Shown: in pieces, positions 46,551 to 58,100 of the stretch | Layout of the letters: each line of letters starts with the position of its first letter | How positions within the stretch are numbered: the stretch's first letter is position 1 | DNA from: Tritrichomonas musculus | Taxonomy: Eukaryota; Parabasalia; Tritrichomonadida; Tritrichomonadidae | Length of the DNA stretch: 64,000 nucleotides | NCBI GenBank assembly: GCA_039105265.1 | Contig: JAPFFF010000004.1 | Coordinates: forward strand, 496,001 to 560,000 | Direction of reading: 5' to 3' | Translations under genes and position numbers: made by a program | Notes under the pieces: generated by a model | The model's database searches: none | What the model saw: the letters and a program-made list of their open reading frames with translations, nothing else | What the model was told of the DNA's origin: nothing

Positions 46551-47630
46551 TCAATGATGCTTTGTGCGTGGAGGGAATCCATAACTAAAAATATCAAAAA
46601 GTCGCTCACTTTTATATACAGGTATCCAAACTGATTCAAAATAATCCTTCATGCCTTCTTCAATTAGAATTTTCCGATATATCTTAGAGATATCTTTTGG
46701 ATCATTTTTAAAAATGCCGCAACCAAAGGCTCCAAGAATCAAAATATCATTTTCTTCATAGGCTGCTAATTTAATAATTTTTCTAATTCTTCTTTCCATA
46801 ATTTTTTGAGAATTTTCAATGTTGCCCTTTCTATTATCAACTGCGGCTGATGAAATAATGTTGATTTGGAACGGATGATCAATAAGTTCATAAGAATCAT
46901 CACGTATAACATATACATCTTTAGAATAAATCATTGTATCGTGATCAATAGCATTTTGTTTGTTGGATCGGTTATCACTGTACAACTTCCAACTATTTTT
47001 GTTTGTTAATGTTGGATATAAAAGTGTTTGACGGCATAGCGTTTCCTCTTGTGGGCTACGTCCATTTAAATAGCCACCACCTGGTTTAAAAGCATCAGCA
47101 AAATTAAGAATACAAATTTTTTTGGTTTCATCATTTTCGTGGCATTCAATAGTTGTTTGAATTGTTGAATAATCATTAACATTGACCCATGTGCCATGAT
47201 GACTTGGACCACGATCATTTAAAACGATTTCAATTTCAGAGTGTCTTGAATCATCAATAACTTCTGCAGTTCCAATAGCATATTTTTTATTTATTACGAT
47301 TTGCTTGTTTTCATTAGCGATATTAACCATTTTTTGTTCTTTTTCTGTTAAAATTGGTTGATTTTGCTTACCTTCATTATTTGAAAAATATTTGTTATTA
47401 GTATTAATATTAGCATTATTATTATTATTATTATTAGCAGTATTGTTATTATTATTATTATTAGCAGTAATGTTGTTATTATTATTATTATAAGCAGTCG
47501 TAGTAGTAGTAGTAGTAGTAGTACAGTTCTCATTAGCATTATATAGTGTACGATTAACACTATTTTGGTTGGAGTTATTTTTGTGTGATTGACTATTTTC
47601 AACTTTTTTACATGAAAATAAGGTTCCCAT
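46551..47630 (-). CDS. microbial-type poly(ADP-ribose) glycohydrolase (DUF2263 type)
   Basis: The 359-residue protein carries the PARG signature GGGYLNGRSPQEE (about 183-195), preceded by 'ILNFADAFKPGG' and followed by 'TLCRQTLLYPTL', exactly as in microbial-type PARGs (TIGR02452/DUF2263). Other family features are 'INIISSAAVDNR' and 'ILILGAFGCGIFKNDP'. These enzymes remove ADP-ribose polymers by binding ADP-ribose in a macrodomain fold. Residues about 30-85 are a Thr/Asn low-complexity tract from GTA and ATT triplet repeats. The N-terminus 'MGTLFSCKK' fits an N-myristoylation signal (Gly2, Ser6) with a palmitoylatable Cys7, suggesting membrane attachment. That placement would be unusual for a PARG. 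Confidence 0.87.
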   Translation of the reverse strand: MGTLFSCKKVENSQSHKNNSNQNSVNRTLYNANENCTTTTTTTTTAYNNNNNNITANNNNNNNTANNNNNNNANINTNNKYFSNNEGKQNQPILTEKEQKMVNIANENKQIVINKKYAIGTAEVIDDSRHSEIEIVLNDRGPSHHGTWVNVNDYSTIQTTIECHENDETKKICILNFADAFKPGGGYLNGRSPQEETLCRQTLLYPTLTNKNSWKLYSDNRSNKQNAIDHDTMIYSKDVYVIRDDSYELIDHPFQINIISSAAVDNRKGNIENSQKIMERRIRKIIKLAAYEENDILILGAFGCGIFKNDPKDISKIYRKILIEEGMKDYFESVWIPVYKSERLFDIFSYGFPPRTKHH

Positions 47631-47711
47631 TTACAAAATAATTCTTAATTGAATTAAATTTAATTAACTTACCTACTTTTTCATAATAAATAAATAATAA
47701 ACTAACAAAAA

Positions 47712-50700
47712 ATGAATATAGAGCAAAAGCATGAGCTTATGTTTATTATTGCTAAATATCTTCAAACTCTATTTCCAGATGTTGCAAAAACTTTCATTAA
47801 ACGATGCGAATCCGAAAATCTTTTTCCAAAGCCAGTTTTTTCCGAAAAAGCAACTTTTGAAGAACTTGAAACGTCTTTTTTATCAGGCGTCCCAGATGAT
47901 CAACTTATAAGAATTATATCTCACGTTCAAAACAACTCGAAATTTGCATCGCTCCTCGCTTCAATGAAACAAACAACTCAAAACGTAAATAATAACTCTA
48001 ATTTTGTTGGAAACGAAGATAGTGGTGGCTGTTTTGATGCTAAATTATTTGATGATCTGATTTGCGATTCTTTAAGAAATCAAATCAACCCACTTCAGAC
48101 AGTTATTCCTCCATTTCATCGCTTTGCTGCGCAACATCGGATAATTAGTCATTTGGATAAAATTTATTGTCTAGCAGTCGATATTACTTCACAAGTTTTA
48201 ATTACTGGATCAGATGATTTTTTAGTTAAAATATGGAAAATACCAGAAATGATTCCAATGAAAGTATTCGACGTTCACATTGACTCTATCACTGATTTAC
48301 AAATTCATCCAAGCAATCTTTATTTTTGTTCATCTTCACATGATTCAACGATTACTGTTTTTTCTTTTAAAGATGGCGGGCGTGTTGTACTTAAATTAAA
48401 AATGGATAGTATGGTTCATAACATTAAATTTTCACCATGCGGAACTTTCCTAGGAGCAGCTTCTGATGAAGGATGTGTATCAATCTGGAATTTCAACGAA
48501 ATTATTGAATTTGACAAAAATGTTCAAAATAATATTAAATTAAAGCGATCCGATTACAACATTGAACCAATTAAAAAAATTAATTCACCTAAAAAGAAAC
48601 CAGTGGCATGGCTTAGTTTTAGTCCAAATAGTGGCTTTGTAGCTTTTGCATGTGATCCAAATCTCATTGTTGTTTCTTCAATTCTTGAAAATTATAGTGT
48701 TCGACTTCGAGGTCATACAAAAAGTCCTGATTTTGTCTTTTTCTCTAAAATAACTTGTAACAGAATTTTATCTTTATCATCACAAGAACGTGGAGTTCGT
48801 TTATGGGAATCTCAAAATGATATTTGGGATAAATCAGCATTTTTATCTCATTCTCAAAAAATAAAGATAAATCGAGCAACATTCAATTGTGATGAAAGCC
48901 GAATTATTGGTGTTTCTTCTAAAATGATTTTTGTATGGGATACTTTTAGTAAGCAACAACTTTTTATGATGAGATATAACGAATATGCTGATAATGCAAC
49001 CATTGTAGTTTCACATCCGACTCTTCCTGCAGTTGTTTTTATAGCCACATCCAAAGGCCGATCAAGCCTTTGGGATGTCATAAATGGTCAATTTATATGT
49101 GGGCTTCAAAGTGAAGAACGAGTTGAAATTTTAGAAGCTATTTGGTCGCCGGATGGACAATTTATTTTCACCTCTGATGTATTAGGAGGAGTTACAATTT
49201 ACGCCTCAGATCCCAGAAATAAAAATTTAAAAATTTCTGATCAAGTTCCATATGTTGAAATGTTCTTTTTGAAAGAAGTTATTGAAATCCAAGAAAAAGA
49301 AGAGCTTCGTGAAAAAGAACTTCGTGAAAAAGGTTTAAAGAAGAAAATTAAAGAAAATACATTTAAAGACAAAAATATGTTCCTTAATCAAGCTTATTAT
49401 ACAAAAGCTAATGATAAAAATTATGAAGTAAATACGTTAATAACCGACCAAATAGGAAATCCATTAGATCCGCAACCTGAGAGATGGTTTCTTCATGATT
49501 TGAAGCTTCGAGTTGTTCCATCATTTTCAAGATCGATGATATCATTTTCTTCATATGATGATGAAGAAACAGTTGCTTTAAATCTAATGAAAGCTTTATT
49601 TTCATCATTTAATAAAAAGAAGAAAAAGAAAGAAAATAGCAATAGAAACGATAATGATAATAATACTCAAAATGATATTAATGAAGACAATAATGATGAT
49701 GCAACTGTTGTTCCAAATTTCGATATGACAACTGATTCTGATAACAATGAAGATGATAACAACAAGCGTCAAGGTAAAAGTAGTATCAATTCTGATAGCG
49801 AATATGAAACAAGCTTTGACGGTGAGAACATTCGCTTAAGAAAAAAGAAATCAAAAGAAGAGGCCAAAAGAGAGCGTGAAGAGAGGTTAAAGAGGAGACA
49901 TAGAAGATTAGCTGAATCTGAGAATGATTCTGGATTCACTTCAGAATCAAGCATTGCTTCAAGGAGGAAGAGAAGATCTAGTCAAAGGAATGATAAGAGG
50001 AAAAATCTCTCACGAACACCTTCTACAACGAATTCAAACGCTCTTCTTCGAAGGCAAGGCTCAAGAATAGAGATAAGAAGGAACAATTTCTCTTCTTCAT
50101 CATCTCCATCTTCATCAGTTGATGATCAAGAGTACGAAATAAACGCTGACAACGAAAACGAAGATGAAAATGAAGAATATGAAGATGAGATTAAATTTGA
50201 AAGAGAGATTGAACAAGAAGAAGAGGAAGAAAATGAAGAAGAAAAACAAGAATCTCGACCAAGACCACAAAAGCAAAGAAAAAGTTCAAGAAAACAAAAG
50301 AAAAGTTCAAACATTAGTTCTAGCTCAAGCACAAAAGCAATTACAAGATCAGCCAATCGTTCCAGTGCAAACATTAGTTCCAGTTCAAGCACAAAAACAG
50401 TTACTAGATCATCTAACCGATCAAGTGCAAATATCAGTTCCAGCTCGAGTTCGAAATCAGTCTTAAGAACTCGTGGTAGAACTAACCAGAGCAATAGAGT
50501 CCCTTCATCTGAAAATTCAGAAGATACTCTTGGAAGTGAATATGATATTGGCTATTCATCTTCTATTTCTTCAGATTCTGAGCCATTGAAAAAGTTCGAA
50601 ATTGCAAAACAAATTTTGCCTTCTTGGACTTTCTTTTCAAAACGTCAGATACACACTTTCGTACCGCAGATTGGCGACGAAGTCGTCTATTTGAGGAGTG

Positions 50701-52061
50701 GTCATGCAGATTGGAAGAGACAGTGCAATCCAATGAGACTCGAAACGCCATATCAGATTCGATCTGATCTGCCAGAAGAAGCAGAAGCTCTGATTTCAGA
50801 TATTCGCTTTTATGTGACGCATCTAATTATAACTCTTCAGTTTTATGATTATACTGAAGATGGTGAAAATGGAAGAAGAAGGAGGAAACCATTGAATAGC
50901 AATTATGATAAAATTGTCCAAAATTTCGCCTTAACCGGAAAAAAGAATAGAAAAATTTTATTTGAAGGAAAAATTGCTTATCCGATGCCTGATTCCCCTC
51001 ATTTTATTGTGAAAAAGTCAAGGTTCGTGTATAGCATGCTTTACACGTTGTCATTGAAGGTCAATGACATCGTCAAGGTCGAGCTCGCATCTGATGATTC
51101 AAAAAATTCAAAAAGTTCAAAAAATGGAAAAGATAATGATGGTGTTCAACTGTTTAAGGGAAAGATAAAGAGTATTGATCAAGATTGGATGAAAAAACCT
51201 TGGGAATGCATTAATGTAATATTTACAGATGACAAAAAAATGGGCAAGCTTCAGCCTTGGGAATTAATTTTTGATGAACAAAAGATAAAGAAAACACTTC
51301 GAGAGAGAATTATGGCTCTTCAAAATACAAAATCTGGTAATGAGGTGAATATTGTTGATGAAGAAGCAGAAATGGATCGGTTAAATGATTATCTGTTAAA
51401 ATTTGTGCGTGAGATGTTTTCAAAGAAAGATAATTCACGTTTTGTTAAAACGAGATCTGAAGATGATCAGAAAACTTTGAGAAGAAAATCTAAATTCCCA
51501 ATGGATCTGACTTTGCTCAGTGATCGTTTAGCAAATCATTGGTATACAAGTGTTGAATCTGTTAAGCATGATATCACATTAATCAAAACAAATGCACAGT
51601 TTTTGATAGATTTAGACACTAATTTTGCTGATCATATATACGATCAATTAATGGAAAAAATTAATATATTTTACCATGGTACAGAAAAAAATAAGAAGAA
51701 AGCCACAAATAAATCTGATTCTGAATCTGAACCTGAATCAACAGTAGATTCAGAAACTGACTCAGCTCCGGATGCTGATAATGAATCCGAAGTTGATTCC
51801 GAAACAGATAGTGAATCGGATGCACCTGCTCCTAATACGAAAACAAGAAATAATATGAATACTAAAAACCAGAAAAAGAAGACTTCGAAATCTCCTCAAA
51901 AATCAACAAATAAGCAAGTTAAGAAGAATGAAAGTCCCAAACCAAAGCAAAGATTAAATATTCAAAAAGTATCTGAATCATCTACAACTGATTCGACAAT
52001 TTCATCAACAACGTCAGCTTCTTCTTCCATTACAACGACATCAACAGATGATGATGAATGA
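47712..52061 (+). CDS. BRWD/PHIP-like WD40-bromodomain protein
   Basis: The 1449-residue protein follows BRWD/PHIP. An N-terminal LisH-like helix region comes first (about 5-40, 'MFIIAKYLQTLFPDVAKTFIKRC'). A WD40 propeller spans about 145-510, beginning 'HLDKIYCLAVDITSQVLITGSDDFLVKIWKI'. Low-complexity acidic and Ser/Arg-rich sequence fills about 620-960. A conserved middle domain ('GDEVVYLRSGHADWKR', about 982-997) resembles the region between propeller and bromodomains in PHIP. One bromodomain-like helix set is at about 1262-1320 ('FPMDLTLLSDRLANHWYTSV', 'DITLIKTNAQFL'). The position that is normally the acetyl-lysine-binding Asn appears to be Ile. Relatives bind chromatin and act as CRL4 substrate receptors. 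The tail is Ser/Thr/Asp-rich. Confidence 0.8.
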   Translation: MNIEQKHELMFIIAKYLQTLFPDVAKTFIKRCESENLFPKPVFSEKATFEELETSFLSGVPDDQLIRIISHVQNNSKFASLLASMKQTTQNVNNNSNFVGNEDSGGCFDAKLFDDLICDSLRNQINPLQTVIPPFHRFAAQHRIISHLDKIYCLAVDITSQVLITGSDDFLVKIWKIPEMIPMKVFDVHIDSITDLQIHPSNLYFCSSSHDSTITVFSFKDGGRVVLKLKMDSMVHNIKFSPCGTFLGAASDEGCVSIWNFNEIIEFDKNVQNNIKLKRSDYNIEPIKKINSPKKKPVAWLSFSPNSGFVAFACDPNLIVVSSILENYSVRLRGHTKSPDFVFFSKITCNRILSLSSQERGVRLWESQNDIWDKSAFLSHSQKIKINRATFNCDESRIIGVSSKMIFVWDTFSKQQLFMMRYNEYADNATIVVSHPTLPAVVFIATSKGRSSLWDVINGQFICGLQSEERVEILEAIWSPDGQFIFTSDVLGGVTIYASDPRNKNLKISDQVPYVEMFFLKEVIEIQEKEELREKELREKGLKKKIKENTFKDKNMFLNQAYYTKANDKNYEVNTLITDQIGNPLDPQPERWFLHDLKLRVVPSFSRSMISFSSYDDEETVALNLMKALFSSFNKKKKKKENSNRNDNDNNTQNDINEDNNDDATVVPNFDMTTDSDNNEDDNNKRQGKSSINSDSEYETSFDGENIRLRKKKSKEEAKREREERLKRRHRRLAESENDSGFTSESSIASRRKRRSSQRNDKRKNLSRTPSTTNSNALLRRQGSRIEIRRNNFSSSSSPSSSVDDQEYEINADNENEDENEEYEDEIKFEREIEQEEEEENEEEKQESRPRPQKQRKSSRKQKKSSNISSSSSTKAITRSANRSSANISSSSSTKTVTRSSNRSSANISSSSSSKSVLRTRGRTNQSNRVPSSENSEDTLGSEYDIGYSSSISSDSEPLKKFEIAKQILPSWTFFSKRQIHTFVPQIGDEVVYLRSGHADWKRQCNPMRLETPYQIRSDLPEEAEALISDIRFYVTHLIITLQFYDYTEDGENGRRRRKPLNSNYDKIVQNFALTGKKNRKILFEGKIAYPMPDSPHFIVKKSRFVYSMLYTLSLKVNDIVKVELASDDSKNSKSSKNGKDNDGVQLFKGKIKSIDQDWMKKPWECINVIFTDDKKMGKLQPWELIFDEQKIKKTLRERIMALQNTKSGNEVNIVDEEAEMDRLNDYLLKFVREMFSKKDNSRFVKTRSEDDQKTLRRKSKFPMDLTLLSDRLANHWYTSVESVKHDITLIKTNAQFLIDLDTNFADHIYDQLMEKINIFYHGTEKNKKKATNKSDSESEPESTVDSETDSAPDADNESEVDSETDSESDAPAPNTKTRNNMNTKNQKKKTSKSPQKSTNKQVKKNESPKPKQRLNIQKVSESSTTDSTISSTTSASSSITTTSTDDDE

Positions 52062-52191
52062 ATTGATTATTATTTTATTTTATATGTTTTTTTTTTATAT
52101 ATATATTAATTATAGAGTAAATTATGTTTGTTAGTTGAAATATTTATTAATTCGCATGTCTAATATTTAATAAAAAAAAAAAAATAAACAT

Positions 52192-55100
52192 TCATGGAAA
52201 AACAGTTGGGAATGAACTTGATCCCATCGCATCAATATCTTTTCCATTCGGAGTGAACAAGAGAGGATTCACGAAAAACAGAGAATCGTTTAATGCTTTA
52301 TTTTCTGTTTTTTGAACATTTGTCTCATGAATTGAGCTTAAAGACTCATCAAAGCTCTGAGAAATTTTTGATTTTTCTTCTTTTTCCACTTTTTGAATGG
52401 ATTCAAAAAGTTCAATTTGATGAGAACTCTCCTTTTTGTGAGGCTGATAGAAGAGCGACTCCTTGACGAACTGTCTAAATTTGTTGCACACGTCAACAAC
52501 TTTTTCAGATGAATTCAATTTTTCAGACAAAATTTTATTGAAATCAAAAGAAACGTTATTTGTAGAAAAGTCATCAAAAAGTGACAGACTTCCAATCATT
52601 CTTATTTTTTGGCTTGCGTTCTCAGCGTTTGATATCTGCTCATTCCAGCCGGTGAAAGGCTCAATCTTGGACCTCGCGCAGGCCGCTTCTTGGATGTCGC
52701 TCACAAACTTCAAAACAACAAATTCTGAATCAGTTGGAAAATAAACGGTCGCTCCACAAAAAGTGTCTTCTTCATCGTCTTCAAAAAGTTCTTTTTTGAG
52801 AGGATCAATTCCATTGAAGCTGAAGGACGTCGTCCGATCTAAAAGCTGAACGTTCGGCTGAGAAACTTCTTCTTGCTGGCTCGACAGGAACTTCCTCTTG
52901 CCCTTCCTCTTTGCGTGGCTGGCTGCATCGAAGGCTGCGTCGAGGTCGAAGGGAAGACTCTCCACGGGAAACCTGCTGGAGACATGTGAGGAGACCTGGT
53001 AGGTCTCAAAGCTTCCGCCGAGCCTGTGGAACGACTGTATGAACGAGCAGGCGCTCGGCGCGTTTGCCGTGTCTTTGTCGCGAAGAGCAATGTGAACCAG
53101 CCTCAAAAAGCAATTCTTGTGGATCTTTATCATCAAAGAATTGTCAACAACGCTCGCGCTCACATTTAAAACAGCACCAGCATTTTCATTTGCGCTCGCA
53201 CTTGCATTTGAATTTGTGTTTGCATTTGAATTTACATTTATGTTTGAATTTGTGTTTGCATTTGAATTTACATTTATGTTTGAATTTGTGTTTGCATTTG
53301 AATTTACATTTATGTTTGAATTTGTGTTTGCATTTGAATTTGTGTTTGCATTTGAATTTGAATTTGTGCTTGTGCTCGCACTGTTGCTGTTGGTCCTGAG
53401 AATAATTGACTTTCCCGTCCTGGTTGTCTCTACGTTGGTGCTCGAGCAGTCGAGAGACAAGTTTCTGCAGTTCAGTATGCGCGTGCACGCGTCTAGGACA
53501 TCCTTGACTCTCGAGCTGTCGTTCTTGACGACGACGAGGTAGAACTGAAGGACGGTTTCAATGAGGTCAATCTGGCAGTTGCCTAGTAAAGCTTCATAAA
53601 CTTTTTGAATGCTATTCAATTCTGTTTTATCGTCGCCGAGAGAGGCAGCCACTTTTTCCAGAAAAGCGTCACTCGTTGCCGCGCAGTCAGCGAAAGGCAC
53701 AATGAAGAGTCCTGCCGTTGCAACGTATTTCTTCTTCTTCTCAATTTCACCTAACATGTCATTGTTCGAGCTGAATCTGTTTAGGTTTCCAACGAGGTGG
53801 TAGAGCCTATCGTTCAAGAACAGCACTTTTGTCATCTCGATGATTTGCTCGATGATGTCGAAGCCGTCCTTCTTGGATATCACTGAGTCGTTCTTCACAA
53901 TCAGTGAGAAAATGCCTTCAAATGAGTGAGGTGATATGCTCGATAAAGCGGTTATTGGCAAATTTTTGATAACATGCTTATAAAGCGAATCAACTACAAC
54001 AGTGAAAATTGTTCCGAAGTCTTTGTCTGTTGCAACCAAAAACTCGCACAGAAACCAAAAAGCGTCAGAATTCACACAACTCATAGAATTCACAATTTTT
54101 TCTGAACTTTCAGAATTTTTCTTTGAATTTTTTTCAGAGGTTTTTTGGTCGTATTTCAAATCGAAATTTGAGAGTATCGTGAACAATGACGACATGTAGT
54201 TATAGTATGGAGTGTAGCAGAACTGGTGGTCGCCCGTGATTTGCGTGCTCTTTGTTGTGTTTCGACTGTGAATTGAGAGTGTCAGAATTGTGACGGTTTG
54301 AATGATTTTCTTGATTATTTCATCAAAATAGGCAGAAAGTGACTCAATTGAGAAGCTGTCAAAATGGTCGACCAAATAAGATGCTGCTGAATTTGATGCG
54401 TCTATATCACCACAAACCGTTGCCCATTCAAAAAGTAATTTAAACGTTTTTTCATTGAATTCGAAAAAGTGCCAAATATTAGAAAAGTCATTCAAAAATT
54501 TTCTGACAATTTCATCCTTTCCAAAAACGATGCAGAATGTCAAAACGTGGTCCAAAATTGACTTAACTTTGAAAGCATTCAATTTTGAAAAGTCGGTTAA
54601 CGACTTCATTGAAATGCTGTTAAAGTTTGTCAATGAATCGGAACTAGTCTTACTTAGTATGTCATTGTCGATATCTTCATCATTTTCTTCTAAATGGCTG
54701 TTTTTCAAATTCCTTCCGAAAATGAAATCGAGCTCGTTGAAATTGTCCGTGATTAGCAAAGGAATCACTTCTTTTAGTAAGAAATGAGTCACGTCGAAAA
54801 TTTCTTCATTATCATCATTTTGACCATCGAGTGAATTTTTAGAAAACGATTCACTTGAAATTGCAAGAAATTGAATTGTTTTTTCATCGTATATTTGGTC
54901 ACCCAATTTACGCAATTGAACGACTTGGTAACGCCAGAAACTGCAGCTGAAATAAGGGCAAATTAAATCAAAACATTCAGGTGCATTTTTCAAAACACGG
55001 AGAATTAATTCAGACTTCCTCAAGTTGATTCCAATGATGAACAACGATTCAACACTTTCGCGATTCAAGTTTATAATTATGTCAATTAACTCATATAATT

Positions 55101-58100
55101 TAAACTTGTCAATTGTCTCAACAAATGTCAAACTAGTGAAGCAGAACTTGAAGCATGTTTCGGTATTCATTGATAACGAATCACTTCTTTTCTTCAAATT
55201 CAAGTCAACTTTCTTCATCCACGGTGTCAAAGCGAGCACAAAATTGGATGAAAATGACTTATTAAGAAGATCAAAAGACTCTTTTAAGAACTGATCAAGA
55301 CAGAATTCAAATGACAAACATAACAAATTACTCAAAAATTGAATATCATTTGAAGGGTTATTCAAAAAGTGGATCAAAGAGGCGAAATTTTGAATGTCTA
55401 CATCCACTTTTTCAATGGCTTCTTCATCTATATTTTTTTTGTTGTTCAGGAATATTCGAATCAAGGCAAATGAAAGTGTCATGTTTAAAAGAGTGTTGAT
55501 TGAGTCACTCGAAGGGAAATTCCACAAACAAGTAGCAATGATTTTCCCAGCCAAATTGTAAATAACGTTGCAGAAGTCAATGTCATTCAATATTTCACAA
55601 CTGACATCTTTATTTTCTACAGAGAAGTTGTAATAAAGAAGATTCAAGTTCTCAGTGATGTTTTCAGTACTGTCAAGAATTGATGAGATTGGATGAAACA
55701 AAGCTGAAATTGTTGATAATGAAGAAGAATCAGCTTTAATTGTATAAAATAAAAATTCAATGCATTGTGGTGATTGACAGAAAATTGCACGAAGTGCTTT
55801 TGGAAACTTTTTCAAGTCATCAAAATGAACAAGTTGTCTTTTATATAACGAAGTAACTGAGCAAAAAGCTTCCAAAGCTTCTTCGCCTTCTTTTTTAAGA
55901 TCATATGAATTAGCCGAATTTAAACAAAACTTGAAAATTAACTCTTCTTTTTCAATACAATGACAAAACCGAAAAACGTCCTCACAAACCGAACATCTTA
56001 AGAAAATCGAAGTTGTTAAAGTTTTATGTCTTTTAGCAAAAGAAGAAAACATCTTTGAAAACAGAATCAAAATAGAAAGAGAAGCTTGTAAGTTGTCATT
56101 CAATCCTTTTTCAATTATGTTTGAAATTGAATTAAGTAAAGAATTAATTGTGTTGTCATTAGGAAACCTTTCCCACATGATTAATGCAATTGCTGGAAAA
56201 AGTGACAATTGCATATCAAATGACAAATTTGTCATAAAATAATTCGTTAATGAAATAACATCAGAAAAAGTGGACGCAAAACTTATCAATAATTGTTGAT
56301 TGTCACAAAAATTATTTATTTCAATGTAAAGATGGTTTGGAATATGAATTCCATCATCGTTGTCACCGACAGCTGCCAAGAAAGATATCACATTAATATA
56401 GAAATGTTTGTATTCAACGTTATCTTTTTTCAATTTCAATTTTGAATACAAATTTCGAATCATTTTTAATTCATCATCTTCAAAATTGATCGTCAAATGA
56501 CTAAAAATTACAGATAAATAAATGGAATGAATAGTTTCATATTTCGTTGTTGCTATGTCAGAATAAGAACGAAATGGCAACTCAGAAATATCCAAATTTT
56601 GACTTGTTGGCAATGAAATTGTTTTCAATTTGAAAGAGAATTGCTTAAAGCAACGATCATCAAATAATACTTTGAATTCATCAACATTCAATAAGTTAAT
56701 GATGGTGAAAACAGCGTTTCTTATTTCATTCCGATTCGAACAAAGTCCGATAATTAAAAGTTGCTGAATTTTAATGAAAATAGAATTTACATTGATTCCT
56801 TTGCCAGATGAAAAAGCAGCTTTTATGAAGATTGAAATGAAATAGAATGAATTATATAAAATTTCAAAATTGTCAAATTCTCGATCCATCATTAAATCGA
56901 GAACTTTTTCAATCAATGAAGGATCTTTACGAATTACCAATTGAATAATAAAGACCGAATTTGCAGAGATTTGAGCAGAGAAATCAAAAAGGTAAGGAAC
57001 AATCGACAGAATTATTTTTTCATCTGCTTTTAATAATGGTATTAATGAAATGAGTAATGCTGTTGATTGGTTCTCTTTCAACATTTTACAATTGTTTATT
57101 TGTTGTTGTTTCTTTTCATCAGCAAAAAGATCTGCCACTTTTTTATAGCACATTTTTGACCATAATAAAACATCATTCTTGATATTGTTTGAGATGGAAG
57201 GAAATAAAACTGAATTGGGTTCAATGAATTCAAAAAGTCGATCTATGAAAAAGTTGTGATTACTTGACTGCTTCTCAAATTCAGATAAAAATTCAAAGCC
57301 AATTTCATCAACTTTTTCTTCAAAACCGCCTTTTTTCTTTTCTTCAAAAATCCAAGGATTGAGTGAATAAATTAGTGCATCCTTTGTGAGTGGTGGATTG
57401 TGTGAAATGTGATTTGTTAAGGTATTCAAAATATTCTCTTGAAAAACAAGAAAATCTTCAGAATAATTTTTTTTTATATTTTCATTCAATAAAATTTCAC
57501 GAAAGAAATAAAAGGCAGAAAATGAATTAAAACGCAGAAAAACAGGAGTCATTAGAAGTTTCAAATTAACTTCAACAAATGAATGAAAATCAAGCAAAGC
57601 AAAAGAGACAAAAAAATTTGTCAATTCTAACAAAGAATTATTATAAGAGCCATAAGAAGTAATTTTTTGAATAATGTTGTTTCTTCGCTCATTGGTAATC
57701 AATGTATATTCAGAAAAAGTGGAAGGTACTTGAATACCATTTGCATAAATATCATTGAAAAAGTTGCGGTTGTATTGAAAAAGTTGTGAGAGTGTATTCA
57801 AAATTAAGATGGAAGAGCCAGATACTGAAATCAGCATTGTCAATGCTTGTGTCACAATTTGGTTCACAGAAAAAGTTATATTCAATTCTTTTTTTTTATT
57901 TTTTTCTTGCAAATTTGAATAGTTTACAAAAATCGCAGCAATTGGAAGAGCAACCGGAGTTATTGAAAAGTTGTCATTGACATATTTCAAAATCTCCTTA
58001 ACCGTCTTAGTTATCGGTTTTTTCTTGATGATTATTTCGTGGACGATCAAATTCATCAGAAAAATTGAAATTGAAATTTGAATGTCATTCAAACTTGAAA

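Noticed and set aside
50126-50494. Leu/Glu-rich - strand open frame inside the BRWD-like gene
   Set aside because: It is the antisense shadow of Ser/Glu low-complexity codons.
53117-53542. Phe/Ala/Leu-rich + strand open frame opposite the 36-bp repeat
   Set aside because: It is the antisense reading of the repeat in the 2254-residue gene.
52840-53560. GC-rich block as contamination or a separately transferred gene
   Set aside because: The host frame runs through it without a break and the encoded residues join smoothly with their neighbours; kept only as a composition anomaly.
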